Shown in pieces: positions 28,078-31,793 of a DNA stretch of 31,793 nucleotides. The notes beneath the pieces are model-generated. The model saw only the letters and a program-made list of their open reading frames with translations, did no database searches and was not told the DNA's origin. Positions within the stretch are counted from its first letter, which is position 1; every line of letters starts with the position of its first letter. Both the position numbers and the translations under genes were made by a program. The stretch is from Lingula anatina (Eukaryota; Brachiopoda; Lingulata; Lingulida; Lingulidae), in the NCBI RefSeq assembly GCF_001039355.2, contig NW_019775971.1, forward strand, positions 1-31,793, written 5' to 3'.

Positions 28078-28308
28078 CTTTTCCAGTCTGGGAACTTGAG
28101 AACGTTCTGCCTTGAAATGTAAGCGAAGCCTTTCTTTTAGATCCTCTAGATCTTCAATGTCCTCCGTGTTTATTTTCAAACGATCGCAAATATCAAAAGC
28201 CTTCACGCAGTCGTTCAAAGACTCGATGGTGTCTAGAGTTATGTCATTTATATCGGCCATTGCTGCTAACGCTTCATATCTCCAAGCATTATGTTTTCGG
28301 ATATTTCC
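28078..28308 (-). CDS. Exon: N-terminal helical region of the GTPase/pseudokinase protein
   Basis: The acceptor-like TTATTTAG|GGA and donor GAAAAG|GTATAG bound 231 bases, exactly 77 codons in phase 0. The translation starts GNIRKHNAWRYEALAAMADI, continues with acidic and helical sequence (LDTIESLNDCVKAFDICDRL, EDIEDLEDLKERLRLHFKAE) and ends VPRLEK, joining in frame to AADVFAEL of the next exon. An ATG at 28260 could be an alternative start, but the open frame and the acceptor upstream of it favour an internal exon. No domain is recognised; it is likely an all-helical region ahead of the GTPase domain. Confidence 0.7.
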
Positions 28309-28717
28309 CTAAATAAATTATAAAAACCGTGAATGGTTCCATTTTTGAAAAGGCAAAGAAACTAGTATAAAGGTAGATCTAAAATATATTTTGGAGGCAA
28401 CATTTGATTTCCTCGTGCGGTCAAAAATGCATTCTTTGCTTAAATTCAGTCATTTTTTTACTGGCACTTGTCTAATAGATCAGGCAAAATCCTTTAAATA
28501 TGTTCAGAAACATAGTTTGTACTAATTACACTACTAATTTTACATACAAACTGTAGGCCCATGTGGAATTTTTTGTTTGAAAGTTATCGTCTTTTGAAGT
28601 GCATCACCCATTGAAATATGAAGAAATTAAATGTTAAAGACGATAAAATCAAAAGGAAATAGTTAAAGGCAATTCCCTGGTATCCTTTTGTAGTGCTCTC
28701 ACTCAGCTTTATAATAC

Positions 28718-28770
28718 CGTTTGAATTCCCGAGATGTTTCGATTCTGTTGATGTAAGCAACCTACGCCAT
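28718..28770 (-). CDS. Possible further upstream exon
   Basis: GTTTTCAG|AT and AACG|GTATTA bound 53 bases that are open in the frame ending in phase 0, compatible with the exon at 28308. The translation GVGCLHQQNRNISGIQT would join to GNIRKHNAW. The segment is short and the donor is mediocre, so this is only a candidate. Confidence 0.25.
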
Positions 28771-28784
28771 CTGAAAACGAACTC

Positions 28785-29017
28785 CCCAGCGGGCAATACA
28801 AATCGTGTTGTTTCAACGTTGAAACAATGGTGAACTAAAACGTTGACAAGACGTTAGATAAACATTGAATTTGAAAATGTAATCAACGTCAAATAACAAA
28901 TCTGTTTCAACGTCAGATAACAACATTGTATCAACCTCAGTTGTAAGACAACAGCTCCTAAGCATGCTACACCCTTTTAGCCTGAATGTGTTTAGCAGTA
29001 GGACACGTTTGATGGCT
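28785..29017 (+). repeat. Dispersed repeat C, copy 2
   Basis: Same termini as 18385-18559: CCCAGCGGGCAA at the start, GTTTAGCAGTAGGACACG and TTTGATGGC at the end. The interior has more of the AACGTTG units (TTTCAACGTTGAAACAATGG, AATCAACGTCAAATAACAA, TTTCAACGTCAGATAACAAC). A TA run follows directly. Confidence 0.75.
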
Positions 29018-29415
29018 ATATATATATATATAATATGGAATATTTTTTTCCAAATCATTTTTCATCATTTTTTTCTTATTTTGCTGACTGATTATTGAAA
29101 ATAAGGATTAAAATCGTGTTTTAATAACTTTTAATTATCTCTTTGATATCATTGTGACATCAGTTCATTAATGGAATTGGCCAGAGAAGGAAACAAAAAC
29201 ACATTGCCTATTCTATGTCATACGACAACAATTAAAAGGGATATTTTGGATCCCCATATTTTCCAAATTATTTTCTGTAAAAGAGTAACATGCCTTATAA
29301 AGAACCCCCATGTCAGTGTCTAGTCACAGTAACGGTCGCTGTTACGTTTGACCTCTTCTGTCTGCTACCAGCGCTCTCAAGTGGCAATGCATTCCTTGGG
29401 TTAGGTTTTTAGAGT
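29018..29415. other. No gene seen
   Basis: AT-rich sequence between repeat C and the transposase relic. The inverted repeat GTAACGG..CTGTTAC near 29328 was noted, but no matching transposon end was found on the far side. Confidence 0.35.
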
Positions 29416-30330
29416 TCAGTCTGGAATAACATTCCAGGCATCAGTCAAAATGTATCCAGTTTGGTCCAGTTTTGTTGTAGGACATGTAGGCCATTGATTC
29501 GGCGAGTAATGGCCTACCCACATATTGTCTATGTGGTTCAAATATGGCGATTTTGAATACCAAGGTAGCTGCTCATCCTCTTGGTTCTGTAAATAACCTG
29601 CTATTAAAAGTGCTCTGTGTGAACCAGCAATTTCATTGTGCAACCTGAAATTGTTCCTCAGGTGCCTCCTATCAAATGATAGCCAAGTGGTTCCCAGATT
29701 ATTCCTTTATTTGATCTGGTTCAGGTTTTCGTGGATGACCATCATTGGTGTTTTGGCACCAATGTGGTATCCACTCCAATTACTGACGCTGTTAATGACC
29801 TTAGTCACTTTAGACGCGGCACACGCTTAGTCGTTGACCTCTTCTAGATGTCTGTAAACTCTGTTTTGACTAGTTGAGCGGTGCAGGTGAAATCTGACCT
29901 CAATAAAGAAACCCACGAGGTTTCAGTGTTCAACTCAGAATGGTCAAGGTCCCCAATTCATTAGAGAAACATACAACGATGTATTGCTGTTTACAGTGGA
30001 TTCCCCTGAGGTCGTCTGGTATTCCAACCAGCTAAAACTAGATTGATGTTCGCTAAGGTCCTTCAAAAATGCGTTTTGGTGACAATTTACCCCTCATTCT
30101 GAACGGCCTGGGTGGTTTTTGTTTAGTTGCAACAGCATATCTCGACATACAGTGGGTCCTGTACCCTGGCGGTAAGATTTCAATACATTGGGTGTGGCTT
30201 CTGTGTAGGTACATCAGTCTGGGCACTACTCTATAAAACTGTGCGAGCCGTTTCGTTTGGCGCAATTATTTGTCTGGTAATGTCTGACTTTTTCGCGCCA
30301 TTCGGCCACAGATTAACAAATTTGCAGAGC
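29416..30330 (-). pseudogene. Dead Tc1/mariner-type transposase
   Basis: Read on the minus strand, pieces follow the order of a Tc1-type transposase. Near 30330-30250 an N-terminal part resembles the helix-turn-helix (DITRQIIAPNETARTV, then SAQTDVPTQK after a stop). Around 29910-29720 is RFHLHRSTSQNRVYRHLEE, then a stop, then GYHIGAKTPMMVIHENL. Finally HRALLIAGYLQNQEDEQLPW, KSPYLNHIDNMW and LTDAWNVIPD (29600-29420) match the DDE domain end. The first two catalytic aspartate sites (FSDES and DNARPH in the family) read FIEVR and NEIAGS here. With several stops and frameshifts the gene is inactive. Element ends were not found. Confidence 0.72.
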
Positions 30331-31793
30331 ACTGCATAGCTCATTTTACACCTTGAAAAACCGACCACTTGCATGCAAAATTTCAAATTCTTCAATGCAG
30401 TAGTTGCCGACATATTGATACTTTTTTGACAGAACCATGCCTTGCAAAAGCCAAGCTTTGACCTACCCAAAGGAGCACTACCCAATTAAATCACTGCATA
30501 TTACATAATGCAGCAGCGCAACAAACCTGGTATTCAGTTAATAACGATGCGCGCGTTATACGTCACAGGTCTTGCGTAACTACCCACGTGCTACGATTTT
30601 CCCTTGGGGGGCAACAAGCGGCCATTTTGTACAGGAGCAATGCGTAGATGGGTGAAAACGATACGTTGTTTTTAACCGAAACGATGTCCCAGGGACGAAA
30701 CTGCCAACACCAAAAGTAAAGGAGAATACCAACGTTGTTTTGAAACGATGTGGTTAGCCTGTCAGTGGCGAGTTGGGGAGAAAAGAGCAGCACTGATAGC
30801 AAGGTACTGTATACACGTGAACCGGCAAAGTTAATGATAATTTCATGTTGCAAAAGCAAAATTAAATCAGTTAGTTATTTTCCAATCGATATAATTTGAA
30901 TAGCAGATACATAGATCAAACTAACAACAATAAAATTTTTTGATGACATTGAAAATCAAAACCTGCGGTGCACGATAGGTTGAGGAGGACACTGCCACAG
31001 CAAGTAATGCATGAATTTTGTTACATAACACCGTATGATTGTGTCATTGTTAACTCTGTGGTATTATTACTCAAATTTACTGCTCAAATTAATACCTGAT
31101 ACTATTTCTCAGGCTACCAAGTACAAATCAACTTATTTTATGGCAGTTGACCTCCATGTTCCATCTTGTGTGCAGGTTGTTTATTATTATTATCATTATT
31201 ATTATTATTTGTTCAAGCACATTTTGATAAAGTGGCTATGCTTTAACAAGAGAAATTAATGCTGAAGTTAAAAATATTAAATCATCAGTAGTGTATACAA
31301 TTAAAGTTATTTGATTATGCATTATTTGATTTTCAATTATCTTGATTATGATATGAGGTTTCTGCCTTTTTCTCTTGCCCTCAAATCAATATCTAACAAG
31401 TAAATTGATAGTGCTTTATTACAATTTTTGCTTTATACTTTCAGATGTAAAAACTGTGTAGCAGTTGGTAAAGCTGTAGAGATTGATGTGAGCATAGATC
31501 AGGGGAAATGGTATTAGAGAAATCAGAAGGACAAGACATACTGTAGATAATGTACTAGTAGATCCATCATCACAGCAAGGATAGATTGTGTGATCTTGTC
31601 CCTGAAGCTGTGCCTCAGGTTTTCAACTGGTTGAGTCCTTACTAAGACAAGCTGCTGCGGTGTGAATCGCAATATGTACATTCAGGTTATACGTGGCAGA
31701 TTTATGACAAAAGAGACCTTCACAATATACTTCAAAGGAGTTATTCTTGCATCTATGCCTCATCAAAAGTACACAGTTACAGTGACTAGAACA
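30331..31793. other. No gene assigned
   Basis: The frames at 30563-30859 (minus) and 31035-31259 (plus) are not recognisable. A possible + strand exon start after TATACTTTCAG at 31445 reads CKNCVAVGKAVEIDVSIDQG and ends at AAATG|GTATTA, but nothing connects to it. A (TTA)n run occupies 31180-31209. Confidence 0.4.
31180..31209. repeat. (TTA)n microsatellite
   Basis: About nine TTA units with one TCA interruption. Confidence 0.85.

Larger units (their letters stand above)
7217..28308 (-). other. Gene span: dynamin-like GTPase with C-terminal pseudokinase domain
   Basis: Six exons on the minus strand form one gene: 28308-28078, 25543-25327, 10892-10570, 9685-8513, 8194-7915 and 7636-7217. The order of parts is helical N-terminus, the strand leading into the P-loop (CPILVAG), a gap, the G4 motif with its flanking helices, a long helical stalk with a hydrophobic segment, and a kinase-like domain with degraded catalytic motifs. 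This arrangement recalls the DSTYK-like / dynamin-kinase proteins that are numerous in molluscs and lancelets; the family is recognised from memory. Phases agree from 10892 to the stop and between the first two exons. The exon(s) coding the P-loop to G3 were not found in the 14.4-kb intron, and the flanking phases disagree. Any exon further upstream is unresolved. Confidence 0.75.

Noticed and set aside
29320-29345. Short inverted repeat near the Tc1-type relic considered as a transposon end
   Set aside because: No matching inverted end was found beyond 30330.
31445-31510. Possible + strand exon after TATACTTTCAG
   Set aside because: Only one short open piece with no partner exon and stops soon after; kept as a note only.

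Overview
This looks like nuclear DNA of an animal, probably an aquatic invertebrate and most plausibly a bivalve mollusc or similar lophotrochozoan. The grounds are AT-rich sequence, spliced genes with GT..AG introns, several LINE, LTR and terminal-inverted-repeat (TIR) transposons, many simple repeats, and a dynamin-like GTPase joined to a kinase-like domain, a pairing known to me from large invertebrate families. The species assignment is inference; nothing in the window fixes it. I saw no prokaryotic gene organisation, tRNA, rRNA or CRISPR.

One host gene can be supported. It lies on the minus strand, reads from right to left, and spans at least 28308 to 7217. Its exons are 28308-28078 and 25543-25327 (helical N-terminal part, ending exactly where a GTPase P-loop should begin), 10892-10570 (G4 motif of a dynamin-type GTPase), 9685-8513 (long helical stalk with a hydrophobic segment, then the start of a kinase-like lobe), 8194-7915 and 7636-7217 (rest of a degenerate kinase domain and the stop). 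The last three junctions have matching phases and sensible splice sites. The 14.4-kb intron between 25326 and 10893 should hold the exon(s) with the P-loop, switch and G3 motifs. I found none, and the flanking splice phases do not match. The gene is therefore either broken or has a missing or unrecognised exon.

That large intron is packed with mobile elements. From left to right on the + strand: a TIR element (10984-11524), a LINE 3' end (about 11620-11745), a ~220-bp TIR element 'A' (12259-12481), and an inverted second copy of A split into 12678-12792 and 18257-18369 by a TIR element 'B' (12793-18256). B was itself interrupted by a LINE (13186-17990, minus strand) flanked by an 8-bp target-site duplication. 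The LINE carries a 5'-truncated ORF1 and a long ORF2 with endonuclease and YADD reverse transcriptase. Further right are a dispersed repeat 'C', decayed LINE pieces (18965-19690 and 22470-23590), a ~600-bp tandem duplication (19860-20940), a third copy of A (21320-21540), a 78-bp tandem duplication and a CpG-rich patch.

The left end (1-7200) holds a probable LTR-retroelement remnant with an LTR-like segment (1080-1727), a broken LINE 3' end (1718-2400), a cluster of short hairpins (4093-4241), a second LTR-like segment on the minus strand (4699-5063) and a 164-bp tandem duplication (5499-5826). The right end (28785-31793) holds a second copy of repeat C and a dead Tc1/mariner transposase (29416-30330), and otherwise nothing I could assign. 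All homology calls are from pattern recognition alone; no search was run.
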